Source: an uncultured Collinsella sp.
GTDB taxonomy: Bacteria > Actinomycetota > Coriobacteriia > Coriobacteriales > Coriobacteriaceae
Length of the DNA: 64,000 bases
Direction: 5' to 3'
Assembly: GCA_900762325.1 (NCBI GenBank)
Contig: CAAFGG010000052.1
Location: forward strand, 62,001 to 126,000
In this document: one piece after another, positions 24,999-32,780 of the stretch
Layout of the letters: each line of letters starts with the position of its first letter
Numbering within the stretch: position 1 is the stretch's first letter
Translations under genes and position numbers: made by a program
The notes under the pieces: generated by a model
What the model saw: the letters and a program-made list of their open reading frames with translations, nothing else
Told to the model about the DNA's origin: nothing
Databases searched by the model: none

Positions 24999-25517
24999 AT
25001 GGCTTTTAACACGAAGGTCGATGTGGCCGATACCGAGCTCGAAGCGAATGAGACCGTCGTCGATGCCGGGGACGTGACGCTCGAGGACGAGGCGCTCGTC
25101 GAGGCAGAGTCCGAAGACGAGGCGGACGAGGACGACGAGGAGGCGGACGAGTCCGAGGACTCGCTGACCTATTCCAACGGTGTGATCGAGAAAATCGTCG
25201 CCATGGCCACCCGCGAGGTGCCGCACGTTCTGGGCATGAAGGGTAACCTTATGCACTTTGTGCAGGAGCAGTTTGGTGCCGAGAACCTGACCAAGGGCGT
25301 GACGGTCGAGGTCACCGACGACAACCGCGTGGTCGTCAACATCTCGGTCATCATCGAGTATGGCGCCTATGCGCCTGCGATCTTTGACGACGTTAAGGCG
25401 CGCGTCACCGAGCGTCTGGCCGCGATGACCGGCCTTGAGGTGGCAGGCGTCAACCTGCGCATCGAGGATGTCATCACCCCCGAGGAGTACGAGCACCGTA
25501 CCAGCCAGCACGAATAA
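24999..25517 (+). CDS. Asp23/Gls24-family envelope stress response protein
   Basis: A 172-residue Asp23/Gls24 protein, an abundant membrane-associated factor of the alkaline or cell-wall stress response in Gram-positives. The conserved domain covers about residues 60-160 (YSNGVIEKIVAMATREVPHVLGM; VVVNISVIIEYGAYAPAIFDDVKARV; VNLRIEDVITPEEY). The N-terminal 60 residues are very acidic and not part of the family core. Start ATG after aggagg. Third gene of the amaP-DUF2273-asp23 unit; its stop codon TAA forms the first bases of an intergenic repeat. Confidence 0.9.
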   Translation: MAFNTKVDVADTELEANETVVDAGDVTLEDEALVEAESEDEADEDDEEADESEDSLTYSNGVIEKIVAMATREVPHVLGMKGNLMHFVQEQFGAENLTKGVTVEVTDDNRVVVNISVIIEYGAYAPAIFDDVKARVTERLAAMTGLEVAGVNLRIEDVITPEEYEHRTSQHE

Positions 25518-25565
25518 CCTTCCAAAAAGGGACAGGTTTGTTTTGGCAGGTTTTATCTGCGAAAA
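25516..25565 (+). repeat. 50-bp intergenic repeat, long form
   Basis: Direct copy of the repeat at 51331-51380 and inverted relative to 19344-19395. It begins within the asp23 TAA stop and contains agggacagg with ccaaaa / ttttgg arms. Confidence 0.75.
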
Positions 25566-25570
25566 CGCTA

Positions 25571-25611
25571 AACGGCCGACCGCGCAAGCAAAAGCGTGGC
25601 CGGCCGTTATT
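25571..25611 (+). terminator. Terminator after the asp23 operon
   Basis: A stem of about 15 bp with two mismatches (aacggccgaccgcgc pairing with gcgtggccggccgtt), followed by atttg. Weak U-tract. Confidence 0.6.
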
Positions 25612-25725
25612 TGTATGCCCCCCGATGTGAGCATACCGCTCGTCTAACTAGGGGTTGCAATCGTCGCGTTCCGCGTTACCCTAATGGGCGCATTGTTTCC
25701 AAATTGTTAACGAGGGGTTGCCGTA

Positions 25726-26748
25726 ATGGCTGACGAGCGCGAAACAGAAAGCAAGGCATGGGCGATTGAGGCCGCCGCGGCAGAGGCGGCATCGCGTGCT
25801 GCCGAGGAGATGCATCGTCCTCCCGTGGTGCCGATGGAGCGCGTGGTCGATCGCACCGATATCGAGCGCGGCGAGCGCGCCGGTCAAAAGCGCAGCCAGG
25901 AGCCGGGCTTCCCGCGCTTTTTTGCCGAGCTCAATCTGGGCCTGATTCTTACGGCCTTTGCCATCGTTGCGTTTAAAACCCCTAATCACTTTGCTTTTGG
26001 CGGCACCTCGGGCGTGTCGGTCATTCTGTCCACGCTGTTCCCGACCCTGCCCGTCGGCGTCTTTATGTGGATTATCAACGCGGTTCTCGTCGTTTTGGGT
26101 TTTATCTTTTTGGAGCGCAAGGCAATCCTGTGGAGCGTCTTCGCCTCGTTTGCGTTGTCCGCCTATGTTTCGCTGTTTGAGCTCTTTATTCCGACCGATG
26201 TCTCTCTGACGGGTGATATGTGGCTCGACCTGTGCTTTGCCGTCATCTTGCCGGCGCTCGGCAGCGCTATTGTCTTTGACATCGGCGCCTCGACGGGTGG
26301 CACGGACATTCTTGCCATGATCCTCAAGCGCCGCACGACGCTCGAGATTGGCCGTGCCCTGCTGCTGGTCGATATCGGCATCGTGACCATCGCGGCCTTT
26401 TTGTATGGCCCGCGTGTCGGTCTGTATTGCGTGCTCGGCCTGTTTGCCAAGACGCTTGTGGTCGACAAAGCCATTGAGAGCATTCACCTGCGCAAAGTCT
26501 GCACGGTCATTTGTTCCGAGCCCCTTAAGGTCGAGGAGTTTATCGTCAAGCATCTCAACCGCACGGCGACCATCAGCCGCGGCTACGGTGCCTTCTCGGG
26601 CAAGTGCGTGACGGTGATCATGAGCGTGCTGAGCCGTCGCGAGGCCGTGCAGTTGCGCCGTTATGCGCGCGAGGTCGATCCGGGTGCCTTTATCACGATC
26701 GTCGACAGCTCCGAGATTGTCGGCAAGGGCTTCCGCGGAACGAACTAG
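25726..26748 (+). CDS. YitT-family membrane protein (DUF161 + DUF2179)
   Basis: A 340-residue YitT-family protein. A polar leader of about 65 residues (Ala/Glu-rich) precedes five to six hydrophobic helices, with the family GGTSGVSVIL motif and FDIGASTGGTDILAMIL. The soluble C-terminal DUF2179 domain (about 255-335) contains YGAFSGKCVTVIMSVLSRRE. Function of the family is unsettled; transport roles have been proposed. Start ATG at 25726 with gaggggttgcc upstream, an unremarkable ribosome site. The long charged N-terminal leader is not typical for YitT and looks lineage-specific. Confidence 0.88.
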   Translation: MADERETESKAWAIEAAAAEAASRAAEEMHRPPVVPMERVVDRTDIERGERAGQKRSQEPGFPRFFAELNLGLILTAFAIVAFKTPNHFAFGGTSGVSVILSTLFPTLPVGVFMWIINAVLVVLGFIFLERKAILWSVFASFALSAYVSLFELFIPTDVSLTGDMWLDLCFAVILPALGSAIVFDIGASTGGTDILAMILKRRTTLEIGRALLLVDIGIVTIAAFLYGPRVGLYCVLGLFAKTLVVDKAIESIHLRKVCTVICSEPLKVEEFIVKHLNRTATISRGYGAFSGKCVTVIMSVLSRREAVQLRRYAREVDPGAFITIVDSSEIVGKGFRGTN

Positions 26749-26897
26749 CACAGACGTATTCAACGAACCGCCTGCTGGCGCCGTGTACCTTGCAAATCGG
26801 TCATCTTTGAGTATTTGACCCCACATTGGGCAATAATGATGCTAAAGACATCGTTTGCGATCCAAGTGATTCGCTCAAGATACGAAGGGATGATTCT

Positions 26898-28211
26898 ATG
26901 TTCTGCTCGCAGTGTGGCGCCCCTATGGGCGATAACGACAAGTTCTGCGGCGTGTGTGGTGCTCCTAATGCCGGTGCCGCTGGCACCGCTCCCCAGGGAC
27001 AGCCTCAGCCCCAGCAGTTTGTTCCGCAACCGCCCGTGGCGAATGCGCCAAAGGGCTGTGTGGCTCAGGCGTTCCAAGATATGACTAAGACTCCGGGCGT
27101 GCTTCAGCGTGTATGCCAAATCGCGTTTTTGCCGGCGCTGATTTGCGTTGTGTCGGTGCTCGTGTTGTTTATTCCCGTTATTGGCGGCATTGCGGCTGCC
27201 ATCGGCTTTTTGGCAGCTTGCATTGCGAGCGTGTGCGGTTCGGGCTTTGGCATCGAGTGGGGTCGCGATCTGTCGCTTAAGATCGATGACGGCATGGATC
27301 GTCCGCTGATGCGTTCCACGTCGTTTGGTCTCGGAGTCTTTTCGAGCGTTATTTCGGTCGTGCTCGAGGTTATCGCTGCCATTCCCGTTATCGGTGTAGT
27401 GCTTTCGCTGGTGGAGAGCGTGGTAATTGGCGCCGCGGGCTCGTATTCGTATTACGGCTCTTATGCGCTCGAGGCTGCGCTGTTCGGTTCGCTCGGCCTG
27501 CTTGTCCTGGCGCTAATTGCCTCGGCGATTCTGGGTGTCTTCTTTAAGATGTTCGCCGACATCGCCGTGATGCACTTTGCGGTGACCGGGCGTGTCGAGA
27601 GCGCGTTTTCGCTCGATAAGGTCTGGGCGGCGTTTAAGCACAACAAGACCAAGCTGTTCTGTGCTTCGTTCCTTCCCGAGTTTTTGACGGGCCTGGTCGC
27701 CAACGTTGTCACATGGATCTTGACGGTCGTCTTTGGCGCCATTGCCTCTGTCGGTATGTATAGCTACTACTATCGTCCTACGGGTATTGAGGCAATTGTC
27801 ACCGGCGGTGGCGTCACGCTCGCGCTGTTCTTGGTGCTGGTCGCTTTCGTCACCGTATTTCTTACGGTCTTTGGCAAGATGCTCAAGCACCGTGCCGTTG
27901 GCTATTGGGCCGCACGCTATGCAAGCGAGTGGGCCGATGAGGATAAGGACGACGTCCTGACTTTTGTGTTGCCCTTCGAGAAGAAGTCCACCCCTTCGGG
28001 TTACGGTGCTCCGGATGCTTCGCCGGCGCCTGCACCCGCTCCCGCGACCGAGCCTGAGCCGGCGCCCGAGTCTGAGACGGCATCTGAGCCCGAGCCTGCG
28101 CTTGAGCCTGAGCCTGAGCCGACACCTGCACCTGAGCCGGCACCTGCACCTGCACCTGCACCTGAGTCGGCGTCCGAGCCAAGCTCCGACGAGGAACCTC
28201 AGGACGAGTAG
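26898..28211 (+). CDS. Zinc-ribbon membrane protein, DUF4013-like
   Basis: A 437-residue protein. It starts with a double-Cys zinc ribbon (MFCSQCGAPMGDNDKFCGVCG), then a Pro/Gln linker, then about six hydrophobic helices (about residues 75-330) typed as DUF4013 by pattern. The last 65 residues are a Pro-Glu-Ala low-complexity tail (PEPAPE-type repeats). ATG 26898 follows aaggga and places the zinc ribbon at the N terminus. Function unknown; zinc-ribbon membrane proteins of this layout are common in Coriobacteriia. The tail is probably extended and may span the cell wall or bind partners (inference). Confidence 0.8.
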   Translation: MFCSQCGAPMGDNDKFCGVCGAPNAGAAGTAPQGQPQPQQFVPQPPVANAPKGCVAQAFQDMTKTPGVLQRVCQIAFLPALICVVSVLVLFIPVIGGIAAAIGFLAACIASVCGSGFGIEWGRDLSLKIDDGMDRPLMRSTSFGLGVFSSVISVVLEVIAAIPVIGVVLSLVESVVIGAAGSYSYYGSYALEAALFGSLGLLVLALIASAILGVFFKMFADIAVMHFAVTGRVESAFSLDKVWAAFKHNKTKLFCASFLPEFLTGLVANVVTWILTVVFGAIASVGMYSYYYRPTGIEAIVTGGGVTLALFLVLVAFVTVFLTVFGKMLKHRAVGYWAARYASEWADEDKDDVLTFVLPFEKKSTPSGYGAPDASPAPAPAPATEPEPAPESETASEPEPALEPEPEPTPAPEPAPAPAPAPESASEPSSDEEPQDE

Positions 28212-28222
28212 CCATGCCGTCT

Positions 28223-28250
28223 GCCATTTGGGGACGGGGTAGAAATAGCG
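28223..28250. repeat. GGGGACGGGG intergenic motif
   Basis: Shares catttggggacgggg with the repeats at 17921 (inverted) and 52577. It lies 11 bp after the stop of the zinc-ribbon gene; arms are weak here. Confidence 0.45.
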
Positions 28251-28261
28251 CTTGAAGAATG

Positions 28262-28297
28262 AGCGGGGGCGGACGTGTCGAAACGTCCGCCCCCGCT
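28262..28297. terminator. Terminator between convergent genes
   Basis: Perfect 15-bp GC stem (agcgggggcggacgt / acgtccgcccccgct) with loop gtcgaa, followed by ttt. It separates the zinc-ribbon gene (+) and the M20 peptidase gene (-). Confidence 0.85.
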
Positions 28298-28342
28298 TTG
28301 ACATCGCGATGTGGCTATGACTGCGAGATGCCAGCGAATTGA

Positions 28343-29806
28343 TTACTCGTCGTGCTTCTCCTCACGGCGTGCAGCAGCGCGTGCGTCGTGGATGCCCTTG
28401 ATCGCGGCATGGCGAGCCGTTCGGGCATCATGGATGGCGTCGCGAGCCTCGGCGGTCGTCGCCTTGGCAGAGCGCAACTTGGCGGCCAGATCGGGGTTGG
28501 TTTCGGCGACCGCGGTAATCGCGGGGCCGTCGAGCTCCTCTTGCGTGGGCTCGGCCAAAAAGTCGATAGCATACTGGGCGGCCACCATGGAGCCCTTTGC
28601 CAGCACGGTCTCGTCAATCTTGTAAAAGCAGGAATGCTGGGCGTACGTGGCGCCAATCTTGGGGTTGCGCGTACCTACAAAGGCGAGCACGCCCGGTACG
28701 CGGCGCAGGTACTCCGAAAAATCCTCGCCCGAAAGCGTGCCGCGATAATGGCCTTGGCCGGTGGGGCCCAGGCACTTCATTACAGCCTGACGGCAGCGCT
28801 CGCTCGAGGCGGCGTCGTTTTCGACCTTGTAGTTGGCGATGGTGTAGTCGGTGAGCTCTGCCTCGGCGCCCAAGGCGGCCGCGGTATGCTCCACGATGCG
28901 GCGCATGAGCTCCGGCATTTCCTCGTGGGTCGAATCGCCGTAGGTGCGCACTGTGCCGGCGAGGTAGGCCGTGCCGGCGATAACGTTGCGCGCGGTGCCG
29001 CCGTGAAGCTCGCCGACGGTGATGACGGCCGGCTCGTAGGGGCTGATTTCGCGCGAGACGATGGTCTGCAGGGCGTTGACAATCTCGGCGGCAACCATGA
29101 CGGCGTCGTGGCCGCGCTGGGGCATGGCGCCATGGCACGAGGTGCCGCGGACATCGATGCGGAACCAGTCGGTATTGGCCATGCGCGGACCGGGCTCGCA
29201 GCTCACGGTGCCGGCGTCGACCTCACTCCAGATGTGCGCGGCGTAGGCGCCATCGACGCCGTCGAGCACGCCGGTGCCGATCATGAGCTTGGCGCCCTGG
29301 CCGTTTTCCTCGCTGGGCTGGAACACGATGCGGACCTCGCCGTGGATGTCGTCGGTCATATGGCGCAGGATTTGCAGCGTGCCGAGCATCATGGCGATAT
29401 GGCAGTCGTGGCCGCAGGCGTGCATGCAGCCCTCGTTGACGCTGGCGAACTCCTCGCCGGTCTGCTCGGTGACGGGCAGGGCATCGATATCCGCGCGCAT
29501 CAGGATGCGGCGGCGCGGCGTGTCGTCTTCGCGATAGGCGTCGGGCGCGGTGCCGCGAAGGGTCGCCACCAGACCCGTCTTAAGGGGACGCTCATAGGGG
29601 ATATTCATGGCGTCGAGCTGGTTGGCGATGTCGGAGGTCGTGCGCTCCTCGGCAAGGCTCAGCTCCGGGTGCTTATGGAAGTGCCGGCGCTGCTTGATGA
29701 TATAGGGTTCAAACTCGGTAGCGATATCTTGGATGGCTGCGGTGACGTCGTCAGCCGCGCGAGCCTCGGTCGCCGCCATAATCTGCTGTGCCTTGGTCTT
29801 CGTCAT
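28343..29806 (-). CDS. M20-family metallopeptidase / aminoacyl amidohydrolase
   Basis: A 487-residue zinc hydrolase of the M20D (carboxypeptidase Ss1 / N-acyl amino acid hydrolase) type. Motifs: RRHFHKHPELSLAEERT, the metal site HACGHDCHIAMMLG, VFQPSEENGQGAKLMI and GTSCHGAMPQRGHDAV; the usual second metal-site stretch GQGHYRGTLSGEDFSEYL is near the C terminus. A charged Ala/Arg/His tail of about 60 residues (ARDAIHDARTARHAA) extends beyond the family end. The ATG (29804-29806 on the - strand) follows aaggag. Only 168 bp separate it from the divergent amidohydrolase, so the promoters share that gap. Confidence 0.88.
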   Translation of the reverse strand: MTKTKAQQIMAATEARAADDVTAAIQDIATEFEPYIIKQRRHFHKHPELSLAEERTTSDIANQLDAMNIPYERPLKTGLVATLRGTAPDAYREDDTPRRRILMRADIDALPVTEQTGEEFASVNEGCMHACGHDCHIAMMLGTLQILRHMTDDIHGEVRIVFQPSEENGQGAKLMIGTGVLDGVDGAYAAHIWSEVDAGTVSCEPGPRMANTDWFRIDVRGTSCHGAMPQRGHDAVMVAAEIVNALQTIVSREISPYEPAVITVGELHGGTARNVIAGTAYLAGTVRTYGDSTHEEMPELMRRIVEHTAAALGAEAELTDYTIANYKVENDAASSERCRQAVMKCLGPTGQGHYRGTLSGEDFSEYLRRVPGVLAFVGTRNPKIGATYAQHSCFYKIDETVLAKGSMVAAQYAIDFLAEPTQEELDGPAITAVAETNPDLAAKLRSAKATTAEARDAIHDARTARHAAIKGIHDARAAARREEKHDE

Positions 29807-29974
29807 GGTCGATTTGCTCCTTGCTGGGTTGATCGCAAAATCGTACAGGCTCTCTCCAGTATGCCACCTGCCGCTAGGGCTGGTAAAGTTGCCGTTTGCC
29901 GCTTGGGGTTTTGTTACAAGGGCGGGGGAGTACACTCGGGGGTGTTGAATTTCCTGCCAGAGATGGGGATGCCC

Positions 29975-31612
29975 ATGCAACATATCGATCGGATTATCCG
30001 CTCCAAGAACGTCTTTACCGCGCAAGACGGCATCGATACCGCCCGCGAGCTGGCGATTGCCATCGCAGGCGACCGTATCGTCGCAGTCGGTGCGCCCGAT
30101 GACGTGATCGCCGCCGCTCCTGCCGCTACGTCGGTTATCGACTACGGCGAGCAGTTTGTCTGCCCCGGTTTCCATGACGCTCATCTGCACTTCTTCCATA
30201 CCTCGGTCGGTTCCTCGCCGTACATGCTCATGGATATGGGCACGTCCGAGGCGGCGCTGGTGCAACATGCGCTCGAGTTTTCCCAGGACCTGCCCGACGA
30301 CGCTTGGGTTGTGACGCAGGGCTGGCGCGACTACCGTTGGGACCCGCCCGAGCATCCTACCAAGGCGTCGCTCGATGTGGCATTCCCCGATCGTCCCTGT
30401 GTTATGTATTCGGGCGACGGGCACACGCTGTGGCTCAACAGCCGCGCACTCGATGCACTCGGCGTCACGCGCGACAGCGAGCCACCAGCGGGCGGTAGCT
30501 ACGACAAGGACGCAAACGGCGAGCTCACGGGTATCGCTCACGAGGCGGCTGCCATGCAGCTGCTGCCGCGCTGCCTTGAGTGGCTGGGGGAGGATCGCAT
30601 CGCAAGCGCTTACGCCGATCAAATGAGGCGTATGGCCGAGCAGGGCATCACCTCGATCTGCGATATGTCGCTCATGCCCATGCCGGGTTGCGATTTTATC
30701 CGCGACGACGTCTACGACAAACTGCAGGCAGCCGGCAAGCTGGGCATCCGAGCCCATCTGTTCCCCACGCTGCTGGATGACCAATCGCGCTTGGAAGAGC
30801 TGCAGACCCGCTACGCGAACAACGCGCTGCTCTCGGCGCCAGGCTTTAAGCAGTTTTTCGACGGCGTGTCGAGCGAACACACGGCCTATCTCACCGAGCC
30901 CTATACCAACCCGCGCTTCCCGGGCGATCAGGGCCGTCTGACGGTTCCGGCTGAGCGCATGCGCAAACTGGTTCTGGCGGCCGCGGAGCGCGGTCACACC
31001 GTGCGCATCCACGTCATTGGTGACGGTGCGATTCATGCCGCGCTGGATATCTTCGAGGAAGCGGCCGACCTGTACGGCCTGCCCCAGCACGGTCATAACA
31101 CGCTTGAGCATCTGGAGAACCTCTTGCCCGAGGACATCGACCGCCTGCGCAAGCTCGACGTGGTTGCCTCGAGCCAGCCCTGTCACATTACACTCGACCC
31201 GGGCGGCCCCGAGCGCGATCTGGGCCTGGAGCGCAGCCGCATCATGTGGCCGTTTGCGACCTATAAGCAGCGCGGCATTCGCCAAGCCTTCGGTACCGAC
31301 AGCCCTATCACAGCTGTTACCAGCATGAACGTGCTCTACACGGCTATCACGCGCCAGGACCCCAAAAGCCACTGGCCCGAGGGCGGCTGGTTGCCGAGCG
31401 AGCGCATCGATGCAGCAACAGCCCTGCGCAACTACACCCTGGGCAGCGCCTATGCAGCGGGTGACGAGCAAAACCTCGGCAGCTTGGAGCCCGGCAAGTA
31501 TGCCGACCTTGTAGTCCTGGACCAAAACCCGCTCACTGTCGATCCACAAGAGCTCCAGGCTACCAAGGTTCAGGCCACCTACCTGGCAGGCAACTCGATT
31601 TACGAGCGCTAA
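29975..31612 (+). CDS. YtcJ-like amidohydrolase
   Basis: A 545-residue member of the amidohydrolase_3 group (YtcJ/exoenzyme-regulatory AepA type). The TIM-barrel metal motif is PGFHDAHLHFFHTS near residue 62; HVIGDGAIHAALD near 350 and FGTDSPITAVTSMN near 440 provide the other family signatures, with the composite beta-sandwich ends at both termini (VQATYLAGNSIYE). It hydrolyses amide or related bonds; the substrate is not predictable. The start is uncertain: ATG 29975, ATG 29963 and GTG 29942 are all in frame, none with a strong ribosome site. It is divergent from an M20 peptidase, so both may act on an N-acylated compound (inference). Confidence 0.82.
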   Translation: MQHIDRIIRSKNVFTAQDGIDTARELAIAIAGDRIVAVGAPDDVIAAAPAATSVIDYGEQFVCPGFHDAHLHFFHTSVGSSPYMLMDMGTSEAALVQHALEFSQDLPDDAWVVTQGWRDYRWDPPEHPTKASLDVAFPDRPCVMYSGDGHTLWLNSRALDALGVTRDSEPPAGGSYDKDANGELTGIAHEAAAMQLLPRCLEWLGEDRIASAYADQMRRMAEQGITSICDMSLMPMPGCDFIRDDVYDKLQAAGKLGIRAHLFPTLLDDQSRLEELQTRYANNALLSAPGFKQFFDGVSSEHTAYLTEPYTNPRFPGDQGRLTVPAERMRKLVLAAAERGHTVRIHVIGDGAIHAALDIFEEAADLYGLPQHGHNTLEHLENLLPEDIDRLRKLDVVASSQPCHITLDPGGPERDLGLERSRIMWPFATYKQRGIRQAFGTDSPITAVTSMNVLYTAITRQDPKSHWPEGGWLPSERIDAATALRNYTLGSAYAAGDEQNLGSLEPGKYADLVVLDQNPLTVDPQELQATKVQATYLAGNSIYER

Positions 31613-31630
31613 TATTCATGTCGTACCGTT

Positions 31631-31678
31631 AAACGCGGCTCGCGCAGTCTATTTTGGGATGGCGCTCGAGCCGCGTTT
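31631..31678 (+). terminator. Hairpin after the amidohydrolase gene
   Basis: Perfect 12-bp stem (aaacgcggctcg / cgagccgcgttt) with a 24-nt loop, 18 bp after the stop. The tail gcgttttgg is moderately U-rich. Confidence 0.6.
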
Positions 31679-31866
31679 GCGTTTTGGTGGGGATCCGCCA
31701 TGAGCGTCCCTGCTCTGTTGGATTTGGGTGCGGGGCGGAGGTGCTGCTGCCCCGCGCTCAATTTGGACACCAGCAATGCTATCTCTTGGTGTTTTGCATA
31801 CTTCCCATTACAGATTGCATAAATAGGCTGGGATGTTCTTCCTGATCCTGATGTACCCCCGCCCGT

Positions 31867-32106
31867 GCCGTGCAAAAAACGGAGTATTCAGCACCGCGAG
31901 CTCTGCCGGTGCCGCTGCGGCTGAGTAACGTTGCGGAGATTGACGTCATTTTGGGGTCCGGCGCGGCGCGAAGCATGCCTTTTTGTCCTGGCGGGGTTTG
32001 CCTGCCGACTCAAATCGCCGGTCGAAGGCGTCCTTGGGACCAATATGGTGTGTCCGGCGCGTATGCAGTCGTCCTGGCTTGCTGAATACTCCCAAAAATG
32101 CACGGC
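31867..32106. repeat. 240-bp element bounded by 27-bp inverted repeats
   Basis: Left arm 31867-31893 and right arm 32080-32106 share gccgtgca, then seven differing A- or T-rich bases, then gagtattcagca. The interior of 186 bp has no coding frame. Size and ends fit a MITE-like remnant; I see no clear target duplication. Confidence 0.65.
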
Positions 32107-32182
32107 GCTCCCCAGGGGACCCGTGCGCGCAGCGAAAACCATGCCCATGTCGCTATCCGCATCGCCATTTTGCTGCACTGAC

Positions 32183-32253
32183 TTTTCTGAATGCCGGGCC
32201 CGAATAAGTTACCCCGGGAGCCACTGCTAAGTTATCCCCCGGCATTCAGAAAA
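32183..32253. repeat. Perfect 16-bp inverted repeat upstream of groES
   Basis: Arms ttttctgaatgccggg (32183-32198) and cccggcattcagaaaa (32238-32253), 39-nt spacer. It ends 137 bp before the groES start and could be a terminator or cruciform for either direction. Confidence 0.7.
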
Positions 32254-32390
32254 TCTAAGTGCCAAAAAATAAGATTTTTTGACTCTGTGTTGTATAACCC
32301 GCCATTCGTGGGTACCATTCAACGCGTACGCAAACAAAAAGGGTTAATTCGCGTGGTATAACCGCGCGGCCCAAAAAGGAGGAGACAAGC

Positions 32391-32684
32391 ATGTCGTCTT
32401 TGAAGCCGCTTGCAGATCGTGTTCTGGTCAAGCCCGACGAGGCCGAGCAGAAGACCGCTTCTGGTCTGTATATCGCCAGCAACGCTCAGGAGAAGCCGCA
32501 GCGTGGCACCATCGTTGCCGTTGGCGCCGGCAAGGTCAACGACAAGGGTGAGCGCATCCCCATGGACGTCAAGGTCGGTGACGTTGTCATCTACGGTAAG
32601 TTCGGTGGCAACGAGGTCAAGGTCGACGGCGAGAAGTATCTGCTGATGCGCGCCGACGACATCTACGCTATCGTCGAGGCCTAG
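32391..32684 (+). CDS. groES: Co-chaperonin GroES
   Basis: A 97-residue GroES (Cpn10), the heptameric lid of the GroEL folding chamber. The family start PLADRVLVKPDEAEQKTASGL, the mobile loop around SGLYIASNAQEKPQRG and the C-terminal EKYLLMRADDIYAIVE are all intact. ATG follows aaaaaggaggag. The groEL gene starts 96 bp downstream in the same direction, without a terminator between. The upstream region has no CIRCE or HAIR palindrome, so heat-shock control is not evident from sequence. Confidence 0.97.
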   Translation: MSSLKPLADRVLVKPDEAEQKTASGLYIASNAQEKPQRGTIVAVGAGKVNDKGERIPMDVKVGDVVIYGKFGGNEVKVDGEKYLLMRADDIYAIVEA

Positions 32685-32780
32685 TCTCGTCGGAATCTCT
32701 GATTCGTCTTTGAACGCGCCTGCCGCATAGGACTCGGAAGCGGCGACGCGAGTCACATTTCTTTTGGAGGATTACCTACC

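Larger units (their letters stand above)
31679..32390. other. Gene-free stretch before groES
   Basis: About 710 bp with no frame of coding quality on either strand. It contains a MITE-like inverted-repeat element (31867-32106), a perfect 16-bp inverted repeat (32183-32253) and the groES upstream region. I see neither a CIRCE (TTAGCACTC-N9-GAGTGCTAA) nor a HAIR element before groES. Confidence 0.6.

Noticed and set aside
28020..28200. Tandem repeat of CCTGCACC/GAGCCTGAGCC units, considered as a possible repeat array
   Set aside because: It is the in-frame Pro-Glu-Ala tail of the zinc-ribbon protein; no CRISPR-like spacer structure.
28343..31612. Two frames above 1000 codons spanning the M20 and amidohydrolase genes on opposite strands
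   Set aside because: Each is a real gene extended through the antisense of its neighbour without stops. Homology and ribosome sites place the true starts at 29806 (-) and near 29975 (+), with a 168-bp divergent promoter region between.
31679..32260. Small open frames in the gap before groES
   Set aside because: No ribosome sites, no recognisable sequence, and they run through inverted repeats.
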